A stretch of DNA of 64,000 bases, taken from the NCBI GenBank assembly GCA_963556195.1, contig OY744522.1, forward strand, positions 37,075,983 through 37,139,982. The letters run 5' to 3'. The notes beneath the pieces are model-generated. The model was not told where the DNA came from and did no database searches. It saw nothing but the letters and a program-made list of their open reading frames with translations. The position numbers were made by a program, and so were the translations under genes. Source of the DNA: Sepiola atlantica (Eukaryota > Mollusca > Cephalopoda > Sepiida > Sepiolidae). Positions 21,660 to 33,485 of this stretch are shown one piece after another (position 1 is the first letter of the stretch; every line of letters starts with the position of its first letter).

Positions 21660-21712
21660 TAATTTTATTATTACTACTACTACTACTACTACTACTACAA
21701 CTACTACAGCGG
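21660..21712. repeat. (ACT)n microsatellite
   Basis: Imperfect ACT trinucleotide run. Confidence 0.9.
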
Positions 21713-22157
21713 CTGTTACTGTTAATACTAAAAACAATAAACACTTCCAGGCTCCAAAAGTATTGGTCAACAGTGCATCAACTTCGACATAAGTATCTTA
21801 TTCTATAAAGGAACAATAACGGATTAGTTAAAAGGGTCTCAGAATGATTGACAGGTGTGATGTCAAATAATCACCTTGGTAAATGACAGAAGTCGAGAAA
21901 TTGTGTAATTTCCACCAGAAAGTAGGGTGATCTCTTCTCCAGCCAGACTTGACAGCTATCAAACATGTGAAGTGACAGCTCGCAGTGTGGGGTGAGTCAT
22001 GAAGTGATTCTGGTAGCTCTGTACCTGTCTGTCTGTTTGTCTGTCTCTCTCTCGCGCTCTTGGTTAAATATATTTCTATCTCTTAGCTATCTGTAATATT
22101 GAGTAAATATATATTTTTCTCATACGAATAAAACCTCTATTTATAAAAAAAAAAAAA

Positions 22158-22161
22158 AATA

Positions 22162-22208
<47 letters not shown>

Positions 22209-22217
22209 GTAATAGTA

Positions 22218-22270
<53 letters not shown>
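22158..22270. repeat. (AAT)n microsatellite
   Basis: Long AAT run with a few AGT interruptions near 22207-22222. Confidence 0.95.
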
Positions 22271-22271
<1 letters not shown>

Positions 22272-22785
22272 GTGGAACCCCGTGAAAATTTCACGGTGCT
22301 TTCTACAATAATCTGTATAATTTACTCTTAATAATAATATTCTTTTTTGAAATAATAAATGTCTGTTGAAATCAATACTATTAAGAAAAAAAAAAAGACT
22401 CTTCCTTCTTCCGTAAAAAAAATTGTCATTGTCAACTAAATATTCTTTAAATAAACAAAAACGAATTTATCTCTTCTTTATTTGTTTATTCATTAAACAT
22501 TGTAGCAATTTAAAGATATTATTTGTTTTCTTACCATAAAAATAATTGTCGGTTATACATTCTTCAAATCAATAAAATGAATGCCACTTTTTGAAATGTA
22601 TTTATCTAAAATTGTCGACGGACGATTGAATTCGATTTTAGAACAATTCATTTTAAAATGGGTAAAGTCGGAATGTTTTACTTTAGCGACATCAGATTTA
22701 CCACCAATCAACAACTTTGCTGATTGGATGATTTTATTTTTTTAAATGCATGTGAAAGATGATAATGAACACGAAATGTCTTTGC

Positions 22786-22787
<2 letters not shown>

Positions 22788-22825
<38 letters not shown>

Positions 22826-22885
22826 TGTAATGACGACGACGACGACGACGACAACAACAACAACAACAACAACAATAATAATAAC

Positions 22886-22936
<51 letters not shown>
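22788..22936. repeat. Compound (AAT)/(ACG)/(AAC)n microsatellite
   Basis: AAT, then ACG, AAC and AAT blocks, directly abutting the gypsy integrase relic. Confidence 0.95.
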
Positions 22937-23665
22937 TGTAGTGTCGCTTTGAAGCAAGATTCCGCCACAGAAGAGTTACTCCTGTGTGGCCAGAGGCGAA
23001 TGGAGAGGCTGAACGGTTCAAGTATGTTCGCACCACCACTGTGGAGGGCCTGAACTGGAAAACCCAACTAATTCATTTTCTAAGGTAATACAGGGCCACC
23101 CCCACAGTACAACCAAAACATCTCCATTCGAAGCCTTCACTGGAAGGAAGATGAAAATCGGCATACCTGCTGTTCTGAAAGAACCCATGCCAAAGTCGAT
23201 TCACACTCACATAGCGGAGAATGATGCATGAGGGAAGAGGAAAATGAAGACCTATGCCGACACAAAAAGAAAGACAAATGTCTCTCCCCTTTGCCTAGGT
23301 GACAAAGTACTTGTCAGGTAGAAACGTCTCAGCAAGCTATCCCCACCGTTCGACCCCAAACAACTGACGATTATCGGTATAAAGGGTAGCATGGTGACAG
23401 CACAAAGAGGAGATTACCAAATCACCCGAAATTCCTCTCTCTTTAAGCGAATAAATCCAGATAGCTCTCCCAGAGAAGGTGTAGAATCAGACTCTGAAGA
23501 TGAGTTATACCCACATCCACAACAGGAAAACTCAGACTCCAGACACGAGTGCCAGACGTGAGTGCCGCCCACACCGACAACACCAAAACATAACCCACCA
23601 GTGGTAAGACACAATCCAATGCGGAAGCGACTCGCACCAATACGGCTCAAGGATTATATCAGATA
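22937..23665 (+). pseudogene. Ty3/gypsy integrase C-terminal relic
   Basis: Frames across this stretch give HRRVTPVWPEANGEAERF (integrase core HRxxTPxxPxxNGxxERF), TQLIHFLR, a KLSPPFDP-like segment, KGSMVTAQRGDYQITRNSS-like blocks, and a terminal RKRLAPIRLKDYI. These are the end of the integrase core, its C-terminal domain and the polyprotein end. Several stops and frameshifts separate them. Only the 3' part of the element survives, starting exactly at the microsatellite. Confidence 0.75.
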
Positions 23666-24142
23666 AATAAGTGAGTAAAGTTTCTATTCTGTCTTAGAAA
23701 AAAAAAGAAGTCCTTTTCGACTGAGACAACAAGTCGAATCAACTATTTAATGCAGCGAAATGTACTTTAAGGGTCCCCCCCCCTCTTGAAATCAGAGCAG
23801 ATGCACAGAAACCTTCCACGCACATTGTACATATCGAACTATGAACTTATGGACGGTTACCTTACACACACATGTACACACACACACACGTGGACTATGT
23901 ATATATATATATATGTATATAACAAAATCTGACTGTTTGTTAGGTGGGGAGGGATGTAGTGTCGTTTTGAATTTGAGAGTTGTTTCCCTTGACCCATTTG
24001 GTATGTAAATAAATACTCGTGTTTGCATAGTGTCATTCTCAGTACGCACCAGACGAGCAACAAAGTAACAACGTGTTTGTGTCTCTTTTGATATTTCCCT
24101 TTGCTTGTGTATTGTTTCTTACGTTTCAGGAATAATCACTTC
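23666..24142. other. Spacer with small simple repeats
   Basis: It contains short CA/TA repeats at 23865-23925 and no recognised gene. Confidence 0.5.
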
Positions 24143-24156
24143 ACAACAACAACAAC

Positions 24157-24198
<42 letters not shown>
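24143..24198. repeat. (AAC)/(AAT)n microsatellite
   Basis: Compound trinucleotide run upstream of the RLE-type LINE copies. Confidence 0.9.
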
Positions 24199-25630
24199 TG
24201 TACGAGCCTAGGCTGACACCACACAAAATATTTGCATAGGGTCAAGGAGGATGAGAAGACCGAGGAGGGACAGCACAAACCAGACCTCCACTGGAAGTGC
24301 AGAGAGTGCTGGGACATTGGGGAGGCTTATTGCTACCCAAATCCCAGAGAAGACCAATGGTCCTTACCAGCGAGAAATCAATGGTAAACGGTTGTTGCGA
24401 TACTGCAAGGTTATTTGCGGTGGCTATTGAAAAGAGGTGGAGAATACTGGAAATCTGGGGAGACTTGTTGTCACTCAGACTCCAGGCAATACCACTGGTT
24501 GTCGGTGAGCAATCAATGATGACCTGTGTGAGAACTCCTAGTGAGTACAAATGATAATAGGCTAATCAGTGCAGCAAGAGACATCGTCAAAACGAACAAT
24601 ACAAGGAACAGAGAAACCAGACACAAAAATACAAGAAAAGAAAAGTGGGAAGAGAAGCAGCTACACCTAAACAAAGAAACGGAATCACTACTAACAGAAC
24701 TAACTATATCAAAGCTAAGATAGACAAAACTCAAGAAAACAACAAATGTAGACCATGTGAACAAAGAGACGAAACGGTAAATCACATAATAAATTAGTGC
24801 AGAAAAGTTGCCCGAAAAGAATACAAGAACAGACACGACTGTGTGGGGAAGGTAGTACACTAGGAACTATGCAAACAAAAATGATTTAGGCACAAACCGG
24901 AGGCAGTACTGGAAAACAAAAATCACAAAATCCTCTGGGATATGGAGGTACAAACAGATAAACACATCCAAGTAAGGAGCCCGGATGTCATAATAGTTAA
25001 CAAGAAAGAAAAATCTTGTCAAATCGTAGATTTTGTTGTCTGAGCAGCCCGCAGGGTGAAGATCAAAGAGATTGAAAAACGAAGCAAATACACGGAACTA
25101 GCCAGAGAACTGAAAGGAATATGGAGCATGATGAAAGCCAATATAATACAAATAATCGTAGGAGATCTCACAACAGCCCCGAAAAACCTAGAAAAAAAAC
25201 TGGGAGAAATTGAAATCAAAGGGAAGACTTAGACCATACAACGGACAGCAATGATGAAAACAGCTGAAATCTTAAGGAAAATCCTCGAATGCAGAAACCA
25301 ACCCACATAAACTGTGGATGCTAGACAGTCACATGGAAGTTGCAATAAAAATAAAGCAAAAGAACGTGGAAAGAACATCACTACATAAACCTATAGGAAC
25401 TGAAACTGCAAGAAATCAATGGTAAGCGACTTTTGCAATAACGCAAAGTCTTTTGCAATAGTTATCGAAAGAGGTGGAGAGTACTGGAAATCTGGGGAGT
25501 CTTGCTGTCACTCAGACTCCAAGGAACATCACCATCATCATCATCAGTGATTGCTCACTTATAATAATCAGTGAGTGAGAACTAGTGAGTGAAAAAATAA
25601 TAATATTTCTAATGGAATAAACACTTAGTA
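24199..25630 (+). mobile_element. RLE-type non-LTR retrotransposon, copy 1 (3' part, decayed)
   Basis: At 24570-25330 the coding relic shows a CX2CX8HX4C zinc knuckle (KCRPCEQRDETVNHI, then a stop in place of a residue). It continues with HKILWDMEVQ, a PDVIIVNKKEKSCQIVDF block matching the PD...D restriction-like endonuclease signature, and KYTELARELKGIW. This zinc-knuckle-plus-endonuclease layout at the C-terminus is that of site-specific R2/R4/NeSL-type LINEs. The flanks at 24245-24540 and 25415-25600 are copies of the same 3' UTR, so several truncated insertions are stacked. The exact clade is uncertain. Confidence 0.65.
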
Positions 25631-25807
25631 TAATCTCCCAAAACTATTGGTTAGAATTGCACCAAATTTGGCATAAAGCATCTTGGATGGATCATAAGTG
25701 AATCGGTCCAAATATTTTGCAGCATTGCAGCTAATATTAAACAATTGTACATAATTTAGTATGAAGAAACCTTGGAATACTGAGTGTGTCATTAAAGCGG
25801 TGGGTTT

Positions 25808-25840
25808 CTACTACTGCTACTACTACCACCCCCACCGCTG

Positions 25841-25888
<48 letters not shown>

Positions 25889-25912
25889 ATAATAATAATA
25901 ATAATAATAAAC
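25808..25912. repeat. (ACT)/(AAT)n microsatellite
   Basis: Long ACT run passing into AAT immediately upstream of the second LINE copy. Confidence 0.9.
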
Positions 25913-25959
25913 AAAAAGGAACGAGAAAATCTAATCGATACAACCTGAATCTTCAGCCA

Positions 25960-27185
25960 GGACATTTAAATGGAATTCGAAATTAAAAAATGTGCACTGC
26001 TAGAAGTGAAAAGGAGAACACTGGAGACAGCAGAGGGCATGGAACTGTTCCGCCGAGAAGAGATGAAGGCACTTGGCAAACATGATACTCAAAAAAAATC
26101 TGCGATATTTGGAAGCGGACACCATCAAATACACAGAAATGAAAGAGAAGATTGGAAGAGAATACCTGAGGACAAGCAGCTACATGAACGATTTATAACA
26201 TTAACAAGTGAAGAAACACATAAAAACACATGAACATGGCTATGAAAAGGACACTTGAAAAGAGAAACGAAATCACTATTGACAGTTGCGCAGAACCACG
26301 CGATCAGAATGAACTAAATCAAAACTAAAATAGACAAAACTGTTGACAAAGAGACGAAACGGTAAATCATATAATAAGTGAATGCAGAAAAATAGCCCCA
26401 AAAGAATACAAAACGACTATGTGAGAAAGGCAGTCCACTAAGAACTATGCAAACGTCCACACTTTGAACATGCAGACAAATGGTGCAGACACAAACCAGA
26501 GTCTTTACTGGAAAATGAAAGGCACAAAATTCTCTCTGAAATACAAGCAGGCAAAATCATTCAAGCAAGGAAACCAGATGCTGTAATAGTCCACAAGAAA
26601 AACGAAACAAATACATGGATCTTACCAGAGAACTGAAAGGAACATGGAACATGAAGAAAGTCAATATAATACCAATAATTGTAGGAGCACTAGAAACTCC
26701 GGGGAAAAAATAGGATTGGAATCAAATGTAGTATTTACAGCATACAATGCACAGCAATGATGAAAACAGCCGGAATATTAAATAAAGTCATTGAGTGCAG
26801 AAACCAACATAATTAACGAACGCCAACCAGCCACATTTTAAATAAAAATAGAACATAAAATATAAAAAAAGAACATTACACGAACCCAAGGGAACCGAAA
26901 CTGCAGAAATTCAATAATCTGATCCCCATGTGGGGGGGGGGGCACCTGCCTCGGCTGGAAAAGAGCACGGAGCAAGCGGATGAAAATACTGAAGAGGGAG
27001 AGCATCAACCAGATCTCCACTGAAAGGGTGCGAAGTGTATTTAGGGAGACTTATTGCCAGAGAAGACCGAAGGCAGAGAGTGCTGTAAATCTGTGGAAAC
27101 TTGTCATTCAGAATCCAGGGAACACCACTTGTTATTGTTAATGAGTAACCATTGATACTGACTTGTGTGAAAATTCCTAGTGAAT
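25960..27185 (+). mobile_element. RLE-type non-LTR retrotransposon, copy 2 (decayed)
   Basis: It starts further upstream than copy 1, with the post-catalytic RT region at 25970-26170 (KCALLEVKRRTLE, then GMELFRREEMKALGK and a TEMKEKIGREYL-like segment). The knuckle and endonuclease region follow at 26350-26720 and the 3' UTR at about 26920-27180, which matches 24245-24540. The first two cysteines of the zinc knuckle are deleted. Many stops are present. Confidence 0.65.
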
Positions 27186-27320
27186 AAATAATAACGAAAA
27201 TAATAAATACTTATAGGTTCCAAAACTATTATTTGATATGAAGCACCCTTTACATGTCGGATGTTTCATTAGTACAACCCGAACATTAATAACTTTGCCT
27301 GCTCAGTGTCTATTTTTCTC

Positions 27321-27436
27321 GTATATATAATGGACAGTGTGTATTATATAATGGAAAGTGTGTATTATATAATGGACAGTGTGTGTTATATAATGGACAG
27401 TGTGTGTTATATAATGGACAGTGTGTATTATATAAA
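27321..27436. repeat. 21-bp tandem repeat, five units
   Basis: Five units of TATATAATGGACAGTGTGTR, with one GGAAAG variant. Confidence 0.9.
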
Positions 27437-27559
27437 GATAAAATCTGACAGGATGTAGATACACAACAAGAACATAAGTCAGCCATAAGACTGCCTGACA
27501 ACTTAAGGATAGGCCAAAGTCTAATCTGGGCCTTACTTCTCCATATTGTATGAAGTATT

Positions 27560-27960
27560 CCCAAGATTATGCAATGGAGACGTTGATAACTTCAAAATTA
27601 TTTATCTCATCAGGTTGAAACTTTGCATGGTGGTTACTGTTATCAAAGCGCATCAGATTCATACATCAAATTTGGAAAAATCGAAAGTTGAAATTCTGTC
27701 AAATACCAAAGTCATATCAGATGCAGAACTTAATTGGTTACAATATGGGCCAAGTAGTGAGTCTCTACACTAAACAGAACCGAAGTCATTGCCAAAAGTG
27801 TAACTTTCACCTTTTCCGTGACCGTGACCTTGACATTTGACCTAGATACCCCAAAATTAAATCAGTTCTAAGTTAGACCATGACCAATATTTTGAACCTA
27901 TCGAAAACATAACCTCAGCCATGGTGAAGGTAATAAAATTGAAAAATGACAAACCACAAA
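27560..27960 (+). repeat. Dispersed non-coding repeat with TGACCTTGACATTTGACC
   Basis: The sequence contains TGAAACTTTGCATGGTGGTT, GACCGTGACCTTGACATTTG and GACCTAGATACCCCAAAATT. From general familiarity these phrases recur in dispersed repeats of molluscs and other marine invertebrates. Only one copy is in this window. Confidence 0.5.
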
Positions 27961-27984
27961 ATCTAAAAGACAAAATCATATATA

Positions 27985-28490
27985 AAAAAATCTGCTGTAG
28001 ACTAATATTTCGCTTCTTTATTTGAGTAGAAGCTTCATCATGAGTGAAGCAACGGTAAATGTTATGCCTATTTATACAGAGACAAATACGAGAAGTGGAG
28101 AAATTGGAGAGGATTGATAGAGATTAGGGTGGTGGGGGGAGGAAAGGAAAAGAGTGTTGGTAGATCAGCTGAAATAGAGGTAGTCGTCATCGAGAGCGGG
28201 GTGGGAGGGGGAAATAATGGAAAGGACAAGATCAAGTAATGAGGGAGCGAAAAGTGAAAAGAGAGTTAGGGTTAGTAAAATAAAAAGTAAAGTAAATTCG
28301 TATGAATCAACATCAGTTTGATTCTGTTGTTGGAATTCTTGCAGGAGGGACCACGTAATGGTGGCCAACATCCCTAAGTGAAAATGGTATTATGGAACTG
28401 GCTGGATTCGAACTTGGTACACCCAGGTGGTCGTCAGTTCGTGTCGTTATCCACTTAACCACCGTCGAGGGTGAAGATGTAAGGAAAGGA
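27985..28490 (-). mobile_element. tRNA-headed SINE with a degenerate hammerhead near its 3' end
   Basis: On the minus strand a tRNA-like head has box A-like GGTTAAGTGGA (28450-28460) and box B AGTTCGAATCC (28404-28414). A body of about 330 bp follows, and then a hammerhead-like core at 27990-28045 reads ATGATGA with GCTTCT/AGAAGC stem II and GAAA. The conserved C3 of the core is replaced, stem III is lost, and the tail is A/T-rich. The order head, body, hammerhead, tail parallels family A. Confidence 0.55.
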
Positions 28491-29190
28491 GAACAGTAAG
28501 CGAGGAAGGCCAGCATCTTTTATATTTTGTGGTTTGTCTTTCTTTTTTTTCATTTTATTTGTGTCTATAGATAATATAGACAGTGTATGTCGATAATACA
28601 TGTTCCGCATGAAATATATGTCATTCAGTGCGTATGTAGATAATAACAACAGTGTTGAACCGTGTTCAATCAGCAGCAGAAAACGAATATTTTTCGTAAA
28701 AATATCAACTCTTGATTGGATAAGAGTCTTAATACAGAAATTTTATTTCAGCCAATCAAAAGCGCAGAAAATATACACTTTCACACCTTTTAAAAAATAC
28801 ACATTGGGATATTGGCGCCATGCGCTGGAAGCTACCTAAATTGATACTTAAGCTAAGTCGAAGAAATATTTCACATAGTCTGCCTAAGATCTTTCACTGT
28901 GTGAGTGTGCGTTTACCTTTCGCACACTGCTGGCAACAAATCTAGACTGTCCAGTTATTGCTAATCTCTTGCCTAACAAGCTGCTCCTCATACCAAAGAC
29001 GCCCCTTTTTAAGGTCGGCACAACACTGTTTCTTACCAGTGGCTGTATGTTCGGCTATTTCTCCAAATCTGTTGTTTGTCGTCAATAAAATTTAATTTAT
29101 TTTTGTATGGATCGACTTTGTCATTTCTTTTTTTTTATATTGCCTTTCTCTCTACAAAAGTACTATTAATATTGAAATGGAACAATAGGT
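28491..29190. other. Spacer without recognised features
   Basis: No supported coding region or repeat is seen. Confidence 0.4.
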
Positions 29191-29400
29191 TTCAGGCTGG
29201 GATCAAAGAGTAATATCTATTCTGTCCTAGGTCAGGAAGGAAAACGCCTTTTTGAGTGGGGCAATATTAATTTTTGTCCCATCAAGAGTGCCCCGTTTAG
29301 GAGAGCTGGAGTACCTAACACAGAAAACCGACCTTATGTCTAACGTTGCCCTCGTGAAGAGACGAGTAAATAAGGACATTTCTCGGGGATAGAGGAGTAT
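29191..29400 (+). repeat. Possible highly diverged U2-headed SINE
   Basis: GGGATCAAAGAGTAATATCT resembles the U2 head, and TTATGTCTAACGTTGCCCTC...GAGACGAGTAAAT resembles the SINE tail (CCTAACTCCTGG AGAGGAGTAAATC). The middle does not align by eye. It directly precedes repeat R1 copy 2, just as SINE copy 2 precedes R1 copy 1. Confidence 0.35.
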
Positions 29401-30135
29401 GTGACGTTGTTTCGGTTATAGACAGACACGACATCCTTATTTTGATGAAATTGTTTTTTTTTCCTTTGTTCAGAAAATCTGTCCATTTGTCCTGCGATAA
29501 AAAAAGGGGGTTCGACCTCGCTTTTCAGTGACCATCATTAGCTGCATTCGTAATTGTACCAGGATAGTCACGGACACAAGAAGAAGAAGAAGAAGAAGAA
29601 GAAGAAGAAGAAGAATGTAATATAATGACGTCATCTTCATTTTTTGGGGGGAGGGGGGGGGTATGTTAAACTTTTGACACACCACCCGCATCACATGCCG
29701 GAGTTATTTTTAGGCGAGTAAGCGCATTCCTTCTAAATGATGAGGTTAAAATGGGGCCAGAGATTATTAATTATACACAAAAGTGATCATAACAGTTTTG
29801 TTTATCACCCCCCCCCCCTCTCACTGCAGCATGGTGTTAGTTTATAATGAGAAATCCAGCTCTCCCAAACAGGGTGTGCTCTGGACGGATGCAAAGTTTG
29901 CCGTGAACGGACCTGTCAGCTTTTTTTCGGTAGGGGCACTTCAGTCGACCGGCGATAAAGAAATCCCATCCTAAAGAAGGAGGTAATACATGGAAGAACG
30001 GCCACATAAGACTGAACAGAACAATACTTCACTCAGATACAGAGGTTTACTCCAAATTTTAATTTCATTCCTTCTGCTAAGGAAGTGGGTTATGATTTTG
30101 TTTATCAGCTTTTAGACGGTTTGTCTTTTTATACA
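29401..30135 (+). repeat. Dispersed repeat R1, copy 2
   Basis: The sequence matches 21110-21600 with an (AAG)n expansion at 29578-29616 and a G-rich run near 29645. A segment unmatched in copy 1 lies at about 29790-30050. Confidence 0.65.
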
Positions 30136-30539
30136 GAAACTAGAACACCCGTCCCAGGACGAGTAAAATTAATTTCCCAAACAGAACTTTTATCTCCGCT
30201 TACGAAGAAACTGTATTCCAATTTTGATCAAAATCTATGACATAATTTTGATTCTAGAAAATTTCTAAAATTTAAGGCTTAAGATTAAGGAGTCTTAAGA
30301 AAAAATTGAAATTCAGCGAATCTTCCTTAATTGGTCTCAAATAAATATGGATTATATTCAATGCAAATCTGAAATATCTTAATTTTTAAATGGGAAGTCG
30401 TGTCCATATTATGCCCCCTAAAACTCTTTAAAATACTTCAAATAGCAGTTGTGTTAAAAAAATCGTAGTAATTAATTTAGAAGTGGATGCTTTAGATACA
30501 AATGTATAAACATATACACATATTTAACTTTATATATAG

Positions 30540-31115
30540 TTGTGAGCAAATTGAAATGAAAAAATTGAAATAAAAAATATCAATTAAAAATATCAATGAA
30601 AAATTGTAATGAAAAATTTAAATGAAAAACTGAAATGAAAAATTTAAATGAAAAATATCAATTAAAAATATCAATGAAAAATTTAAATGCAAAAATGAAA
30701 TGAAAAATTTAAAATTTAAAATATCAATGAAAAATTGCAATGAAAAATTTAAATGAAAAACTGAAATGAAAAATATCAATGAAAAATATCAATGAAAAAT
30801 ATCAATGAAAAATTTAAATGCAAAAATGAAATGAAAAATTTAAAATTTAAAATATCAATGAAAAATATCAATGAAAGATATCAATGAAAAATTAAAATGA
30901 AAACGTAAATGAAAAATTGAAATTTAAAATTGAAATTAAAAATATCAATGAAAAATATCACTGAAAAATTAAAATGAAAAATTAAAATGAAAACTGAAAT
31001 GAAAAATTTAAAATTGAAATGAAAAATATCAATGCAAAATATCAATTAAAAATGAAAATGAAAACTGAAATGAAAAATTTAAATTTAAAATTGAAATGAA
31101 AAATAAAAATTAAAA
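30540..31115. repeat. Degenerate AATGAAAAAT-type tandem array
   Basis: About 570 bp of loosely repeated AATGAAAAATTT, AATGAAAAATATC and AACTGAAATG words, almost devoid of G+C. Confidence 0.9.
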
Positions 31116-31669
31116 GTTCACGGTCATAAAGCAGAGGGCCTAACAAACTAAAGCCACAGTATCACAACAAGTATCAATACAAGAATAGACAATCCATCCT
31201 GACGTATGCAATATACAATACCTAAAGACAAAAGAAAGAGCTCAAAGGCCGAGTAGCATTAAATATCCTCCGTCTCTCAGAGAGATGAGGTCTTCGCATA
31301 TATTAATATAAAACTGTCAAACAGAAGTAGAACCCACAGGCTGTGGTGTCTAAGGAAAAACACGACCAGCTCCTATAGTCTGTAAAATGTTTCCAGAAAA
31401 CTTAGAGCCAAAATTGAAAACCAAAACAAGCAAAATAAAACTGGTAACATGCATAGGACTATCATGCAAGTACAACACTTCAGACTGGCGTAACAACACC
31501 TTCTACATGATGGATGTACAAAGAGCTGCAGTTGAAGGGCTACCATCGTTGAAACCATTTAAATTAATTACTTCTACTGCACAGTAAAGAAAGAAAATAC
31601 ACAAGAAACGCTTGTGGAAACACTGGTCATTACAATTGAAGAACTATTACTCAACGATGGTTTCCCATC

Positions 31670-31925
31670 GACATAAATACACTAAACCAACCCGACAATC
31701 AGCTAAATCCCATCCATTCACTGTGGAGGTCCCTCGTTGCTCCCTGTTTCCCCGACTGTACCGACATGCAGAAGTTTAAAACTAATGTAAACAGACATCT
31801 CGCTGCACAGCTCCGAACTAAGAATTACACCCAAAACTTTCACCCTAATTCTCAGTAGCCCCTTACGTCTTACCCTAACTCTAACCCTTGTATGGGGTGA
31901 ACTATGTTTAAAAAAAAAAAGGATG
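31670..31925 (+). mobile_element. LINE 3' end (family A), copy 3, with internal deletion
   Basis: The sequence matches 11745-12045 but lacks the segment coding for the FPRxxxLWNS region. Its UTR has ACCCTAACTCTAACCC in place of the CAGTGGCGTCCTGCTTTG seen in copy 2. It ends in a poly(A) tail at 31910-31920. Confidence 0.75.
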
Positions 31926-32164
31926 AAGAATTTTTGTTCCAGAGAGCTAACAGAAAATCATTCTTCACCAGCTCCGTTATAACCATCAAGACATTGAAAA
32001 GACAAGTCTTCAAGTTAGAGATGCAGTATACTGGAATTGAATTAATACCGATATTGAGAACAAAAAATACTTAGTATGCTATGGCGCGGCGGAGATTATT
32101 TTGCTGAAGTAAGCAGAGGCGAATGTCCACAAAGCTTAAATAGAAATGACACAGCACATGCGCC

Positions 32165-32285
32165 ATCGGTCAGTTGCTTGTTACAGCAGACACCTCAGTT
32201 TTCTCATCTTTCTTTTTCCGCAAACTAGAAAACTGCCGCGGCTACTGGTATTCCTTAGACGCTGTAACAAGCAACTGGCTGACAA
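32165..32285. repeat. Long-range hairpin within the gypsy relic
   Basis: CAGTTGCTTGTTACAGC (about 32171-32187) is exactly inverted at 32261-32277, with a nested CAGTTTTCT/AGAAAACTG pair inside the loop. This is sequence-level observation only. Confidence 0.6.
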
Positions 32286-33084
32286 TGCATGCGCTGCATC
32301 GTTACATTTTTGCCTCCTCTTGCTGCGGCAATGTAAGTCTCCGCCACACCAGGAAAATCTTCCTGCGCAATCAAAGGAAATTTTAAAACCACATGTGATC
32401 TCTTAGATGCAAATGCGAAGTTGTGGGCATTGCTTTGTTTCACTTTGATAATCATTAATATTTAATCATTACTGCAGCAAATTTCCGAGCATCCACAAAA
32501 TGACAACTAACATGGCCATCTTTGTAATGAAACAGACATTTTCTGAACATTCCAACCAGTGGTCAGTGAGAATAGAGCACAATACCCCTGCGAAACTTTC
32601 AAAGAATTCTTACAGCAATGGCAATTTGATTATGTGACGCCAAGATTACCCAAATTAAATAGTTTTGTGGAGAGACAGATAAAACCGTCAAAATGAGCAA
32701 TGCCCATCAGCCACAACATTCCAAGCCCAGTCGAACTATTGAACAACCGCATTATGTAAACAAACATAATTGCAAAGATCTCGACTCCAAAATTTCCAAA
32801 CTCTAGTGGTATTCCTGTAGAATTAGAACACCGACAAGATAAATAAAAGTATATAATGACAAAACAGCACACGATTTACCATTACTGGTCACAGGATAAG
32901 CTATGCATGTATGAGATTACCAAACGGGTCAATGGAAACCATTAATGGTGCTGACTAAATGTGCTGAACTAAGTTGCTACACTCTTTAATTCCCAGACGG
33001 ATCTTCAAAGAGATGAAATAGAATTAAAATTAGCACGGCAGAGAAAGCCACTCATAAATATGTTACCTCACTACAGAAAAAAAC

Positions 33085-33485
33085 ACATTCCAGACTCAAG
33101 CTACCTTCCAGACTCAAGCTAACTACCAGACTCAAGCTAACTACCAGACTCAAGTTACCTTTCAGACTCAAGCTACATTCCAGACTCAAGCTACCTTCCA
33201 GACTCAAGCCACCTACCAGACTCAAGCTACATTCCAGACTCAAATTACATTCCACTCAAGTTACCTTCCAGACTCAAGCTACATTCCAGAATTAAGCTAC
33301 CTTCTAGACTTAAGCTACCTTCCAGACTTAAGCTATATTCCAGACTCAAGCTACATTCTAGACTCAAGCTACATTCCAGACTTAAGCTATATTCCAGACT
33401 CAAGCTATCTTTCACTCAAGCTACATTCCAGACTCAAGCTACATTCCAGAATCAAGCTACATTCCAGACTCACGCTACATATCAG
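33085..33485. repeat. 18-bp minisatellite, about 21 units
   Basis: Units of CATTCCAGACTCAAGCTA and variants (CTACCAGACTCAAG, CTTCCAGACTTAAG) run for about 400 bp directly after the end of the gypsy integrase relic. Some units are truncated (TTCCACTCAAG). Confidence 0.95.

Larger units (their letters stand above)
31116..33080 (+). mobile_element. Second Ty3/gypsy relic (protease to integrase), interrupted by a LINE
   Basis: Fragments in order are as follows: end of the protease at 31387-31600 (CKYNTSDWRNNTFYMMDVQR then GLPSLKPFKLIT); integrase zinc-binding region near 31950-32080 (HQDIEKTSLQVRDAVYW); and integrase core at 32470-32640 (YCSKFPSIHKMTT-like, then CETFKEFLQQWQFDYV). Integrase downstream blocks (NSFVERQIKPSK, PSPVELLNNR) follow at 32640-32770, and the C-terminal domain with SQDKLCMYEITKR and RDEIELKLARQRK at 32840-33050. 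RT/RNase H are missing. A LINE family A 3' end is inserted at about 31670-31925. Stops and frameshifts are frequent. Confidence 0.65.

Noticed and set aside
22742..23067. Poly-Ile, poly-Thr, poly-Leu and poly-Tyr frames at the trinucleotide repeats
   Set aside because: These are translations of AAT/ACG/AAC microsatellites. The same applies to the Tyr-Ile frames over (TA)n tracts at 42272, 50030, 54541, 56229 and 57651.
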